Part shown: in pieces, positions 34,573-42,480 of the stretch | Numbering within the stretch: position 1 is the stretch's first letter | Layout of the letters: every line of letters starts with the position of its first letter | Assembly: GCA_003170275.1 (NCBI GenBank) | Contig: PNAM01000118.1 | Location: 64,438 to 128,437 of the forward strand | Source: Myxococcales bacterium | Lineage (GTDB): Bacteria; Myxococcota_A; Polyangia; Palsa-1104 | Length of the DNA stretch: 64,000 nucleotides | Reading direction: 5' to 3' | Translations under genes and position numbers: made by a program | Notes under the pieces: model-generated | What the model was told of the DNA's origin: nothing | The model's input: only the letters and a program-made list of their open reading frames with translations | The model's database searches: none

Positions 34573-35913
34573 CTAGGGAACGTCGGAGCGGGCGCAGCGA
34601 AAGCCGATCGCGTCGCTGGCGAAGCCGATGCTGTGGTGCTGGCGGATGGCGGCGCGCAGGCCGACCGGGCCGATGTACCACCAGCCGCCGCGCACCGTCT
34701 GCTCGTTGCCGTCGGTGGAGGGAAAGTCGGCGAGCGGATCGCGGAACACGCCCGGGCGCGACCAGAACGCCTCGTCCTGCCGGCTCCAGCGATCGCGCGC
34801 CCACTCCGACAGGTTGCCCGCCAGATCGACGAGCTCGCCGCCGGCCAGCGTCAGCCGATCGCGCACGCCGGAGCCGGGCGGCAGGGGACCGCCGATCTCA
34901 CCGGGCGGCAGGCACTCGTCCGCGTAGGCGAACTTCGCGCCGGCTCCACCGAGGCCCCACACCGCATCGACGCACCCCGGCACGTCGCCGCCCCACACGA
35001 AGCTGCGCTCCTCGCCGCGACCGCTGGCGACGAACTCGAGCTCGGCCTCGGTGGGCAGCCGCTTGCCGAGCGCGGCGCAGTACGCGACGGCGACGATCGC
35101 ATCGACGCAATCGAGGGGCAGCGCGGCGTGCGTGTCGCCCGGATCGGCGGCTTGCGGCCCGTCGGTGTAGGTGCACCAGGTGCTGCGCTGGTTCGGATCG
35201 TCGGTGCCGTTCCAGGGCACCAGGTCGTGGCCGACGATCGCGGGCGCGGCGTTTCCATGCGCGCGAAAGTCGGCGACGGTCACCTCGCGGGCGTCCAGGA
35301 AGAACGGCGAGATCGCCACCAGGCGTTCGAGGTTTGCGTCGTCGCCCGCGAGGTCGTTGTTCACCAGCGGGTCGCCCATGAAGTATGCGCCGCCGGGCAC
35401 GCACACCTCGTCGGGCCCGGGCGCGCCGGCGCAGTCGGTCGGCTGCGCGCCTGGCCAGCTGTTCACCGCCGACGGGCCCGGCCCGCCCGGATCGGGCACG
35501 ATCGGCGCGTCCGCGCTGCCTTGCGGTTGCCCGATGTCGTCGGTGTGCAGGCGCACGGTCACGTCGAGCGCGCCCTGGTGGCCGAGCGGCGGCAGCGCGG
35601 CCACGGTGGTGATCGTGATCGCGGCGGGTGGCACGCCGTCGACGGTGCGATCGCCGCGAAACAGCTCGACGCGCGCCAGCAACGCGCCGTCGCCCTCGGG
35701 CAGGGCCGCGCCAATCGACGCGCGCCCGTCGGCGAACAGCGCGGCGTCGACGGCAAAGTCGCGACTCGCGAGCGACGCGCCGCCGCGCTCGAGCTCGATG
35801 CGCAGGCGATCGAAGAGCTGCGGCACCGGCGCGTCGGTGTCGACGTGCAGGAACAGCTGGCTCGACGGCGCGCAGCCGGCCAGCAGCGCCAGCGCGAGCG
35901 ACCACCGCCTCAC
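34573..35913 (-). CDS. SUMF1/FGE-fold lipoprotein lacking the catalytic cysteines (short member, pair 1)
   Basis: A 446-residue lipoprotein. The GTG at 35913 overlaps the stop of the longer upstream paralogue as GTGA and gives MRRWSLALALLAGCAPSSQ with lipobox LAGC. An N-terminal beta domain (about 20-160) begins with LFLHVDTDAPVPQLFDRLRIE. A formylglycine-generating-enzyme-sulfatase fold follows (about 165-446): DEVCVPGGAYFMGDPLV, REVTVADFRAH, KRLPTEAELEFVASG, LVDLAGNLSEWA, VRGGWWYIGPVGLRAA and IGFRCARS. In true FGE the GGS/GGW-like strand is followed by two redox Cys, absent here, so it is probably a binding or structural protein rather than an enzyme. Its nearest paralogue is at 49479-50864. 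Confidence 0.82.
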   Translation of the reverse strand: MRRWSLALALLAGCAPSSQLFLHVDTDAPVPQLFDRLRIELERGGASLASRDFAVDAALFADGRASIGAALPEGDGALLARVELFRGDRTVDGVPPAAITITTVAALPPLGHQGALDVTVRLHTDDIGQPQGSADAPIVPDPGGPGPSAVNSWPGAQPTDCAGAPGPDEVCVPGGAYFMGDPLVNNDLAGDDANLERLVAISPFFLDAREVTVADFRAHGNAAPAIVGHDLVPWNGTDDPNQRSTWCTYTDGPQAADPGDTHAALPLDCVDAIVAVAYCAALGKRLPTEAELEFVASGRGEERSFVWGGDVPGCVDAVWGLGGAGAKFAYADECLPPGEIGGPLPPGSGVRDRLTLAGGELVDLAGNLSEWARDRWSRQDEAFWSRPGVFRDPLADFPSTDGNEQTVRGGWWYIGPVGLRAAIRQHHSIGFASDAIGFRCARSDVP

Positions 35914-37856
35914 GGCCGCCCCGCGCGCGCGCAGCGAAAGCCGACGTCGGAGAAACCCAGGCCGGGCGCCGACTGGACCACCTGCGCGGCTTGCAGCCCC
36001 ACGCCGGCCGTGTCGCCCCACGAGTCGCCGCGCACCGTGCGCAACACCGCTTCGGTCTCGACGCAGCCGACGCCGCGCAAGGGCTGGGTCCACCAGCACG
36101 GATCGCTGTACGGCCGGGCGCTGTCGAGCGCCCACTCGCGCACGTTGCCGCCCAGCCCGCTCACGCCGGAGGCGGTGAGGTCGTTGACCGCGAACGGCAA
36201 CGCGTCGACCGCGGCAGGACCGACGTGCCTGGGGCAGCCGATCGACAAGCCGCCGTAGACCGCGCGCTGGCAGTCGGGCGCGTCGTCACCCCAGGCGTAG
36301 GTGGTCTCGAGATCGCGGCCGGCCTGGCGCGCGGCGTATTCCCACTGCACCGCGGTCGGAAGATCGCCGCCGAGGAACTGGCACAACCGGCGCGCCGCGT
36401 ACCACGACACGCAGGTGACCGGCGCGCTCTCGCGATCGATGCCCGGCGCCGGGCCGGCGGCGGTTCCGTTGAAGGTGCAGGTCTGCACGCCGACCGGCAG
36501 CTTGATCGGACCGTCGTTGACGATCGGCGTCGGCATCCACACCGGATCGGGCGAGACGAAGCCGTCGTGCAGCGCCTGCCGGAAGCGGCCGACGGTCAGC
36601 TCGTGCGCGCCGAGCAGGAACGGCTCGACCACCGCCACCTGCTGGGGCGCGGCCGGGCCCTGATCGGGGCCGACGTAGGCGCGGCTGCCGAAGACGAACG
36701 CGCCGCCGGGGATGCACACCTCGTCCTCGCGCGCGGCGACGGTGCAGTCGGCGGGCGCGGGCGTCCAGGCGCCTTGCGCGCTGTGCGTGGGCCGGTTGAC
36801 GCCGTCGTCGAGCGCGGCGGCCGCGACCGGAACGCGCACGCCCGCGTGATCGATGCAGCTTGCGCCGCCCGCCAGATCGGCCATGGTGCCCAGGCACTCG
36901 CCGGCGAGCTGCACCCGCGCGGTCGAGCGCGTGCCGTAGCGCACCCGCACGTCGATCAACCGATCGATCGCCAGCGCCGGATCGGGCTCCACCTCGGGCG
37001 TGTGCTCATCGGGCGACTCGAGCTGCGGCAGCCCGCTCGGCGGCGCGCCGGCGTCGGGGGACGGGCTCGCGACCGGGCCGAGCTGGTCGACGCGGCCCCA
37101 ACGCAGCGTCAGATCGGAGGGGGTGGACAGCGCGCCGCCGGTGAGCAGCACGTACTCGCCGGGATCGAGCGTGACGTCGAGGGTGGCGAGGCCCGCGATG
37201 CCGCCGGCGGCGCAGGCGAGCTGGCTCGAGACGTCCTCGCAGGTGGTGCGCAGCATCAGGAGCGTGTCGGGCGCCAGTCCGGGCGCGCCGCCGCGGAGCG
37301 CGTCGGGCAGCGCGCGCAGCACCTCGAAGCGGTAGACCGCCGACGCGTCGATCTTCACACGCACGGCCGCCGATCCCGCGTGCAGCGGCGGCGTGCAGTT
37401 GCCCTGCGCCAACACGTCGGTGATCGGCGCCGCGGCGCGGCGGAGCAGGCGCGGCCCACCTGCGGGCAGGTCGGCGGCCGCCGCGCACAGCTCCGCGAGC
37501 GAGTGCGCCGCGAACGGCTCGACGAACGGCGGCCACACGGTGAGCACCTCGCCGCGATAGTCGCGCACGCCGGTCTCCGGATAGCTGCGCAGCCGCACGC
37601 GCACGCGCTTCTCGCCGGGGACCTCGGTGGTCAGGCTGAAGCTGAGCGGCCAGGCGTCGGCGGTGGGCGTGGCGACGTCGCGGCTCTCGTACCAGATGCC
37701 GGCGCCGTCGGCCGGCTCGGAATAGAGATCGACGCGCAGGTGACCGACCAGGCGGGGCACCGGCGCGTCGGTGTCTACGGCGACCAGCACCTCGCCGAAC
37801 GGGGGAGGCGTACAGGCCGCGCACAGGGCGGCGACGATCGCGAGCGAGCGTGGCAT
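35910..37856 (-). CDS. SUMF1/FGE-fold lipoprotein lacking the catalytic cysteines (long member, pair 1)
   Basis: A 648-residue lipoprotein with signal MPRSLAIVAALCAACTPPP (lipobox AAC). The N-terminal part starts GEVLVAVDTDAPVPRLVGHLRVDLY, related to the short member. A middle beta domain (about 150-290) reads YRFEVLRALPD, PGEYVLLTGG and DLTLRWG, a PPC-like bacterial sandwich pattern. The SUMF1 fold (about 385-648) has DEVCIPGGAFVFGS, HELTVGRFRQALHDG, CVSWYAARRLCQFLGGDLPT, GLGGNVREWALD, VRGDSWGD and VGFRCARAG. The two FGE active-site Cys are missing. It is first in the pair and probably acts with its coupled partner on the cell surface. Confidence 0.82.
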   Translation of the reverse strand: MPRSLAIVAALCAACTPPPFGEVLVAVDTDAPVPRLVGHLRVDLYSEPADGAGIWYESRDVATPTADAWPLSFSLTTEVPGEKRVRVRLRSYPETGVRDYRGEVLTVWPPFVEPFAAHSLAELCAAAADLPAGGPRLLRRAAAPITDVLAQGNCTPPLHAGSAAVRVKIDASAVYRFEVLRALPDALRGGAPGLAPDTLLMLRTTCEDVSSQLACAAGGIAGLATLDVTLDPGEYVLLTGGALSTPSDLTLRWGRVDQLGPVASPSPDAGAPPSGLPQLESPDEHTPEVEPDPALAIDRLIDVRVRYGTRSTARVQLAGECLGTMADLAGGASCIDHAGVRVPVAAAALDDGVNRPTHSAQGAWTPAPADCTVAAREDEVCIPGGAFVFGSRAYVGPDQGPAAPQQVAVVEPFLLGAHELTVGRFRQALHDGFVSPDPVWMPTPIVNDGPIKLPVGVQTCTFNGTAAGPAPGIDRESAPVTCVSWYAARRLCQFLGGDLPTAVQWEYAARQAGRDLETTYAWGDDAPDCQRAVYGGLSIGCPRHVGPAAVDALPFAVNDLTASGVSGLGGNVREWALDSARPYSDPCWWTQPLRGVGCVETEAVLRTVRGDSWGDTAGVGLQAAQVVQSAPGLGFSDVGFRCARAGRP

Positions 37857-37900
37857 CTCTCGCTCGCGATGGTAGCGCGCTTCCTACCCGACGGCGACGA

Positions 37901-38518
37901 TCAAGCCTTCTCGCGCGCCGCCTTCTCGGTCTCGATCGCCTCGCGCACCTTGGGGCGCTCGCCGACGCGGTCGAAGAACGCCTTGAGGCTCGGCCACTCG
38001 GCCAGCTCGAACCCGCCGATCTTGTGCCAGGTGAGGATGGTGAACAGGTACGCGTCGGCGACGCTGAACGAATCGCCGAGCAGGTACTGCTTGCCGGTCA
38101 GGTGCTGGCCCAGGTACTCGAACCGCTTCTTCAGCCGGTCCTTGGTGGCCTGCTTGACCTCGTCGGGCAACGCCTTGTTGAACAGCGGGCTGAAGCCCTT
38201 GTGGACCTCGGTCGAAACGAAGTTGAGCCACTCCTGCAGGCGATAGCGCTCGAGCGTGCCGTTGGCCGGCGCGAGCCGCGTGTCGGGCTTCTGATCGGCG
38301 AGGTACTGGACGATCGCCGTGCCCTCGGTGAGCACCTGGCCGTTGTCGAGCCGGAGCGCCGGCACGTAACCCTTCGGGTTGATCGCGTAGTAGTCGTCGC
38401 CGGCCTTGGTCTTGTGGGTGCCGAGGTTCACCTGCTCCAGCTCGAACGGGATGCCCGCTTCGCGCAGGACGATGTGGGGCGACAGCGAGCATGCGCCGGG
38501 GCTGAAATAGAGCTTCAT
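37901..38518 (-). CDS. Glutathione S-transferase, beta-class type
   Basis: A 205-residue cytosolic enzyme that conjugates glutathione to electrophiles or reduces with it. It begins MKLYFSPGACSLSPHIVLRE; the Cys10 of PGACSLSPH is the catalytic or mixed-disulfide residue of bacterial beta-class GSTs. The thioredoxin-like N-domain includes INPKGYVPALRLDNG and LTEGTAIVQYLAD; the helical C-domain (about 88-205) contains LLGDSFSVADAYLFTIL. Transcribed divergently from the zinc-ribbon gene. Confidence 0.9.
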   Translation of the reverse strand: MKLYFSPGACSLSPHIVLREAGIPFELEQVNLGTHKTKAGDDYYAINPKGYVPALRLDNGQVLTEGTAIVQYLADQKPDTRLAPANGTLERYRLQEWLNFVSTEVHKGFSPLFNKALPDEVKQATKDRLKKRFEYLGQHLTGKQYLLGDSFSVADAYLFTILTWHKIGGFELAEWPSLKAFFDRVGERPKVREAIETEKAAREKA

Positions 38519-38624
38519 GGGAGACTCCTCTCGGGTGGGTATATCGAAAAACTTGGATGCAACAGATGCGCATCCGGGTTCAGCTTAAACACACGCCGGG
38601 CAATTGCTAGACTACGATGCGCGC

Positions 38625-39152
38625 ATGGGAATCCTGACTGAGCCGGCGCTCGACGAGCTGGTGGCGCACGGGTGCCCGGCGTGCAAGTCGAACCGTCTGC
38701 AGTTTCGCACCTACGTCGACGGGCGGCTGCCGGTGATGGGCGGCGAGCCGGTGGGCACGATCGTGTGGCAGTACGACGGCGAGAAGTTCGTCGACGGTGT
38801 GTTCGAGGTGGTGTGCGCGGACTGCAAGCACGCGCTCTTGCAGAGCGATCAGTGCCCGCGCTGCCACGCGCCGGGCGCGCTGCCCAAGATCCTGGCGGCG
38901 ACCAATCACTGGCCGGTGCCGAACGCGTGTCCGGGCTGCGACGCCGACGAGATCCGCTACCTGGCGATGCTGCCCGCGCGCGTGATCTACGAGGGCAAGC
39001 GCGCGGAGAAGGCGCGCACCTCGACCGAGCTGCACGAGCCGGGCTTTCACGGCTATCGCGTCGATTGCGTGGACTGCGGCACGGTGGCCGAGCTGGTCGA
39101 TCGCTGCCCGTTGTGCGAAGCGCCCGCGCCGCTCCGCCCGCGACCGGGCTAG
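38625..39152 (+). CDS. Multi-zinc-ribbon protein of unknown function
   Basis: A 175-residue protein with five CxxC knuckles (CPACKSN, CADCKHA, CPRCHAP, CPGCDADE, CVDCGT) and a sixth at the end (CPLCEAPAP), enough for about three zinc ribbons. There is no signal peptide. ATG at 38625; a longer start at 38604 would add seven residues and has no better ribosome site. Such proteins may bind nucleic acid or act as assembly factors, but no function can be assigned. Confidence 0.72.
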   Translation: MGILTEPALDELVAHGCPACKSNRLQFRTYVDGRLPVMGGEPVGTIVWQYDGEKFVDGVFEVVCADCKHALLQSDQCPRCHAPGALPKILAATNHWPVPNACPGCDADEIRYLAMLPARVIYEGKRAEKARTSTELHEPGFHGYRVDCVDCGTVAELVDRCPLCEAPAPLRPRPG

Positions 39153-39176
39153 CGCTCTAATGATAAGGTAGCGCCC

Positions 39177-40217
39177 ATGGCCGCGCCCTCTAGTGACTGG
39201 AAGGAACAGATTCCCCCCGATGAGGCCGAGCGCTTCGAGCGGCTCGCCGAGCGCCTGCGTGAGCTGCAGCGCAAGCACGCCACCGACGGGCACGCCAGCC
39301 GCGCGTTGCACGCCAAGGGGCAGGCGGGCGTCGAGGCGACCTTTCGCGTGCTGCCCGAGCTGCCCGAGCACGCGCGCGTCGGACTGTTCGCCACGCCGGC
39401 GAGCTTTCGCACGTGGGTGCGCTTTTCCAACGGATCGGGCACGCGGCAGCACGACAAGAAGGGCGACGTGCGCGGCGTGGCGCTCAAGCTGCTGGGCGTG
39501 CCCGGCAAGAAGCTGATCCCGGGGATGGAAGACGCCACCACGCAAGACTTCCTGATGATCCGCACGCCGTCGACGCCGTTCCGCAACGCCGACGACTTCG
39601 TGTGGCTGGTGGGCGCGGCCGAGAGCCCGGCGCTGCTCTTGCCGCGCGCGCTTGGTCACTTCGGGTTCGGCCGTGGGCTCAAGCTGTTGCGCCAGCTCGC
39701 CGGCGGGATCGGCCAGCCGATGTTTTCGGTGGCCACCACGCGCTACTTCAGCGCGCTGCCGATCAAGCTCGGGCCGTACGCGGTGCGCTACGGGCTGACG
39801 CCGCTGACCGCCGCCGATCCGAACGCCAAGCGCGGCTCCACGCCCGACTATCTCACCGAAGAGCTGGCCGCGCGGCTGGCCAAGGGGCCGATCGAATACG
39901 ACTTCTCCGTGCAGTTCTTCGTCGACGAGACGCGCACGCCGATCGAGGATGGCTCGGTCGAGTGGAAGGAGAGCGACGCGCCGTTCGTGCCGCTCGCGCG
40001 CCTGACCTTGCCGCGGCAGGAGTTGGCGTCGCCGCGCGGACAGAAGCTCGCCTCGCTGGTCGAGACCCTGTCGTTCGATCCGTGGCACGCGCTGGCCGAG
40101 CTGCGCCCGCTCGGCGGCATGATGCGCGCGCGCAACCAGGCCTATCGGCTGTCGACAGGCGAGCGCAAGGCCGCCCCCGAGCCGAGCGGCAACGAGGTTC
40201 CGGCGACGGAGGGCTAG
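39177..40217 (+). CDS. Catalase-related haem protein (y4iL-like)
   Basis: A 346-residue member of the catalase fold, about half the size of a typical catalase. It has ASRALHAKGQAGVEATFRVL (the conserved distal-His region), FRTWVRFSNGSGTRQHDKKG, GVALKLLGVPGKK and QDFLMIRTPSTPFRNADDFV, which is the catalase core plan. The usual C-terminal parts are missing, as in the small y4iL-like clade. The haem-ligand Tyr cannot be placed with certainty. A peroxidase or catalase-like role against oxidants is likely but unproven. A CsbD-like stress protein follows 31 bases later on the same strand. Confidence 0.8.
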   Translation: MAAPSSDWKEQIPPDEAERFERLAERLRELQRKHATDGHASRALHAKGQAGVEATFRVLPELPEHARVGLFATPASFRTWVRFSNGSGTRQHDKKGDVRGVALKLLGVPGKKLIPGMEDATTQDFLMIRTPSTPFRNADDFVWLVGAAESPALLLPRALGHFGFGRGLKLLRQLAGGIGQPMFSVATTRYFSALPIKLGPYAVRYGLTPLTAADPNAKRGSTPDYLTEELAARLAKGPIEYDFSVQFFVDETRTPIEDGSVEWKESDAPFVPLARLTLPRQELASPRGQKLASLVETLSFDPWHALAELRPLGGMMRARNQAYRLSTGERKAAPEPSGNEVPATEG

Positions 40218-40248
40218 ACGTCCACCCGCCGGTGCCTATTTTCCTGCC

Positions 40249-40440
40249 ATGGGCGAAATCATCGATAAGGTCAAAGGCAAGGCGAAGCAGGTCGAAGGCA
40301 TCGTGACCGGCAACAAGGCGCGCCAGAACGAGGGCGAGCTCGACGAGGCCCGCGGCAACGTCAAGGGCGCCGTCAACAAGGTCGCAGGCGCGGTGCACAA
40401 CGCCGCCGACGCCGTGAAGCAAGCCGTCAAGAAGATCTAG
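40249..40440 (+). CDS. CsbD-family stress protein
   Basis: A 63-residue, Lys/Ala/Asp-rich helical protein. It matches the CsbD pattern: GEIIDKVKGKAKQVEGIVTG, LDEARGNVKGAVNKVAG. CsbD-like proteins are abundant under general stress in many bacteria, but their mechanism is unknown. It sits between the catalase-like and FrnE-type genes. Confidence 0.88.
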   Translation: MGEIIDKVKGKAKQVEGIVTGNKARQNEGELDEARGNVKGAVNKVAGAVHNAADAVKQAVKKI

Positions 40441-40441
40441 A

Positions 40442-41074
40442 TTAGGCGCTCGCGGCGCGTTCGAGCGCTTCGAGGAGCACGTCGGGCGACTGCGCACCGG
40501 CGACGGCGTACTTGCCGTCGATCACGAAGAACGGAACGCCGGTCACTTCCATCGTGCGGGCGAGTTCCTCGTCGGCGCGCACCTCGGCCGCGTAGGCGTC
40601 CGAGAACAAGACTGCGCGCGCTGCCTCCTCGTCGAGGCCGGCGTCCGCCGCCAGGCGCACCAGCGTTTCGCGATCCGCGATCGCTTCCCCGTCGGTGAAG
40701 TAGGCGCGTAACAGGCGCTCCTTGAGCGCGTCTTGCACGCCGCGCGCGGCGGCCAGGTGCAGCAGGCGATGCGCGTCGAAGCTGTTGCCCGGCTGCGCGC
40801 GATCGAAATGGAAGTCCAGGCCGTCCCTGGCAGCGGTGGCGGTCATCTGATCGAGCTTCGCCTGCGCCTCGGCGATGCTGATCCGATACTTGCGCGCCAG
40901 CCGTTCCGCAGCCGGCCGCGGCGCATCTTGCGAACGCGGCGCCGACGGATCCAGCTCGAAGGCATGCCACTTCACCTCGACAGGGTGGGGAAAGCGAGCC
41001 AGCGCAGCCTCGAGCCGCCGCTTGCCGATATAGCACCACGGGCACAGCACGTCCGACCACACATCCACTCTCAT
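40442..41074 (-). CDS. DsbA-family thiol oxidoreductase (FrnE type)
   Basis: A 210-residue cytoplasmic thioredoxin-fold oxidoreductase. The CPWC active site is at residues 11-14 (SDVLCPWCYIGKRRLE). The inserted helical domain runs about 60-150 (QMTATAARDGLDFHFD, NSFDAHRLLHLAAARG), and the cis-Pro loop is TGVPFFVIDGKYAVAGAQS near the end. This is the FrnE/2-hydroxychromene-isomerase-like subgroup, lacking a signal peptide. It is linked in some bacteria to oxidative-stress tolerance. The stop abuts the CsbD stop from the other strand. Confidence 0.92.
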   Translation of the reverse strand: MRVDVWSDVLCPWCYIGKRRLEAALARFPHPVEVKWHAFELDPSAPRSQDAPRPAAERLARKYRISIAEAQAKLDQMTATAARDGLDFHFDRAQPGNSFDAHRLLHLAAARGVQDALKERLLRAYFTDGEAIADRETLVRLAADAGLDEEAARAVLFSDAYAAEVRADEELARTMEVTGVPFFVIDGKYAVAGAQSPDVLLEALERAASA

Positions 41075-41091
41075 GCGATCAACCTAAGTCG

Positions 41092-41682
41092 TCACAGGCT
41101 GGCGGCTACCAGGGCGTCATGGAGATGGTCGAGGGGGGCGGCGAGGGCGTCGCCTTCGTACAGCGCGATCGCGCGGGCGATCGCCTCGAGGGTGGACATG
41201 CCGGAAGCGTGGACCGGGCGGCGTAGGCGGCGGCGGGCCTGCGTGGGGGCGGGGAGGGTGATGAACGGCAGCCCGCGCAAGGCCAGGATGCGCTGGCGCA
41301 TGCGGCGCGCTTGCGACCAGCTGCCGTCGAGGACAATGATCCGCTGGGGCAGCTCGAGGCCGGTCGCTGGCGCCGCTTCGTCGGGATAGAGCACGAAGGT
41401 GCCGGGGCCGGTCGGCAGGCGGGCCTCGTCGAACGGCGCGCCTTCGGTGCCGTACTCGGCGAGCTCGCAGTTGGGCAGCGCGAGCGCCGCGAAGTGCGCC
41501 GTGTTGCTCGGCTTGTTGCGCTCCGCGGTGTGCCGCAGGATGACGAAGCGGGTGCGCGTCTCGACCCGCGGGATCTCGGCGCACACGCAAAGGCGCTGGC
41601 GGCAGCGAACGCAGCACAGCGACGATGGGCCCATGCGGTTGGCGCGAACGCGGTCCTGATACGGCGCCGAAGAGGAGCTCAT
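41092..41682 (-). CDS. DTW-domain tRNA-uridine aminocarboxypropyltransferase-like protein (TapT type)
   Basis: A 196-residue protein of the DTW family, which adds the aminocarboxypropyl group of SAM to tRNA uridine (acp3U). The N-terminus has a zinc-binding cysteine cluster (SLCCVRCRQRLCVCAEIP), then TRFVILRHTAERNKPSNTAHFAALAL, FVLYPDEAAP and the motif LDGSWSQARRM. The usual motif contains Thr (DGTW); here it is Ser (DGSW). The C-terminus has LPFITLPAP and TLEAIARAIALYEGDA. Strong family match; activity of the Ser variant is unproven. Confidence 0.85.
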   Translation of the reverse strand: MSSSSAPYQDRVRANRMGPSSLCCVRCRQRLCVCAEIPRVETRTRFVILRHTAERNKPSNTAHFAALALPNCELAEYGTEGAPFDEARLPTGPGTFVLYPDEAAPATGLELPQRIIVLDGSWSQARRMRQRILALRGLPFITLPAPTQARRRLRRPVHASGMSTLEAIARAIALYEGDALAAPLDHLHDALVAASL

Positions 41683-41710
41683 CGGGACCAGTCTAGACTA
41701 TCATCGCCCC

Positions 41711-42448
41711 GTGCGATGGCTCTCCTCCAACCCGCCCAAGCGGCGCACCGAGCTCCTGTTGCTCGGCTACTCGCCCGTGTGGATGGCGATCATCGGCGCG
41801 GTGATGGCCTCGACCTCGTTCGTGCACTGGAGCGAGTGGCAGCACCAGGCGCTCGGCATCGGGCTGGCGCTGCCCATCTGGCTCATCGCGCTGGTTCCCT
41901 CCGCGCGCCCGCACGCCGCGCGGTTCGCGTTGCTGCTCACGCTGTTCGCGTTTCTGCAGTGCTACTTCGGCTCGTGGCTGTTCTTCGACGCCTTCGGCAT
42001 GCAGTACCACTTCAACGTGCGAGTGATCGTCAACGGCACGCCGCTGTTCCTCTACTTCCTGACCGTCGCCTACTTCGCGACCTACTACACCGTGCTGCAG
42101 ATCGGCTGGCGCGCGGTGCGAACGCGCTGGCCGCGCTCGCCCGTGCTGCACCTCGCCGCGCGCGCGGGCCTGTCCTACCTGGTGGCGTTCGGCGAGACCG
42201 CGTCGATGGCCACCGAGGGCATGAAGAAGTGGTTCTCCTACGCCGAGCCGCGCTGGGTGATGACCTGGGGCTCCTTGTGCTACGGCACGGTGTTCTTCGT
42301 CAGCCTGCCGATCTTCTACGATCTCGACGAAGATCCGCAGGTTCCGCCGCGACCGCTGCGCGAGCTGGTGCGCGATCTGTTGGCCGCGAACATGGTCGTG
42401 CTGGTGGCCTACGTGCTGTTCGGCTGGATGATCGGCCGTCGCGGGTAG
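41711..42448 (+). CDS. Cycloeucalenol cycloisomerase-like membrane protein
   Basis: A 245-residue polytopic protein resembling plant cycloeucalenol cycloisomerase (CPI1), which opens the 9,19-cyclopropane ring of sterol intermediates. Shared pattern from memory: NPPKRRTELLLLGYSPVWM at the N-terminus, GSWLFFDAFGMQYHF, GTPLFLYFLTVAYFATYY, SYLVAFGETASMA, and SLCYGTVFFVSLPIFYDLDED. About six hydrophobic segments. It sits directly upstream of citrate synthase (32-base gap) with no other sterol gene visible in the window. Some Myxococcota make sterols, so a real sterol role is possible; it could instead act on another polycyclic lipid. Confidence 0.7.
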   Translation: MRWLSSNPPKRRTELLLLGYSPVWMAIIGAVMASTSFVHWSEWQHQALGIGLALPIWLIALVPSARPHAARFALLLTLFAFLQCYFGSWLFFDAFGMQYHFNVRVIVNGTPLFLYFLTVAYFATYYTVLQIGWRAVRTRWPRSPVLHLAARAGLSYLVAFGETASMATEGMKKWFSYAEPRWVMTWGSLCYGTVFFVSLPIFYDLDEDPQVPPRPLRELVRDLLAANMVVLVAYVLFGWMIGRRG

Positions 42449-42480
42449 CCGGGAGCCGCCAACTCCATTATGTTCCGGAG

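Noticed and set aside
34573..37856. Active formylglycine-generating enzymes
   Set aside because: The two redox Cys needed for catalysis are missing and no sulfatase is nearby.
38553..38580. Weak 6-base inverted repeat GGATGC...GCATCC between the GST and zinc-ribbon genes
   Set aside because: Short and likely to occur by chance; no support as an operator.
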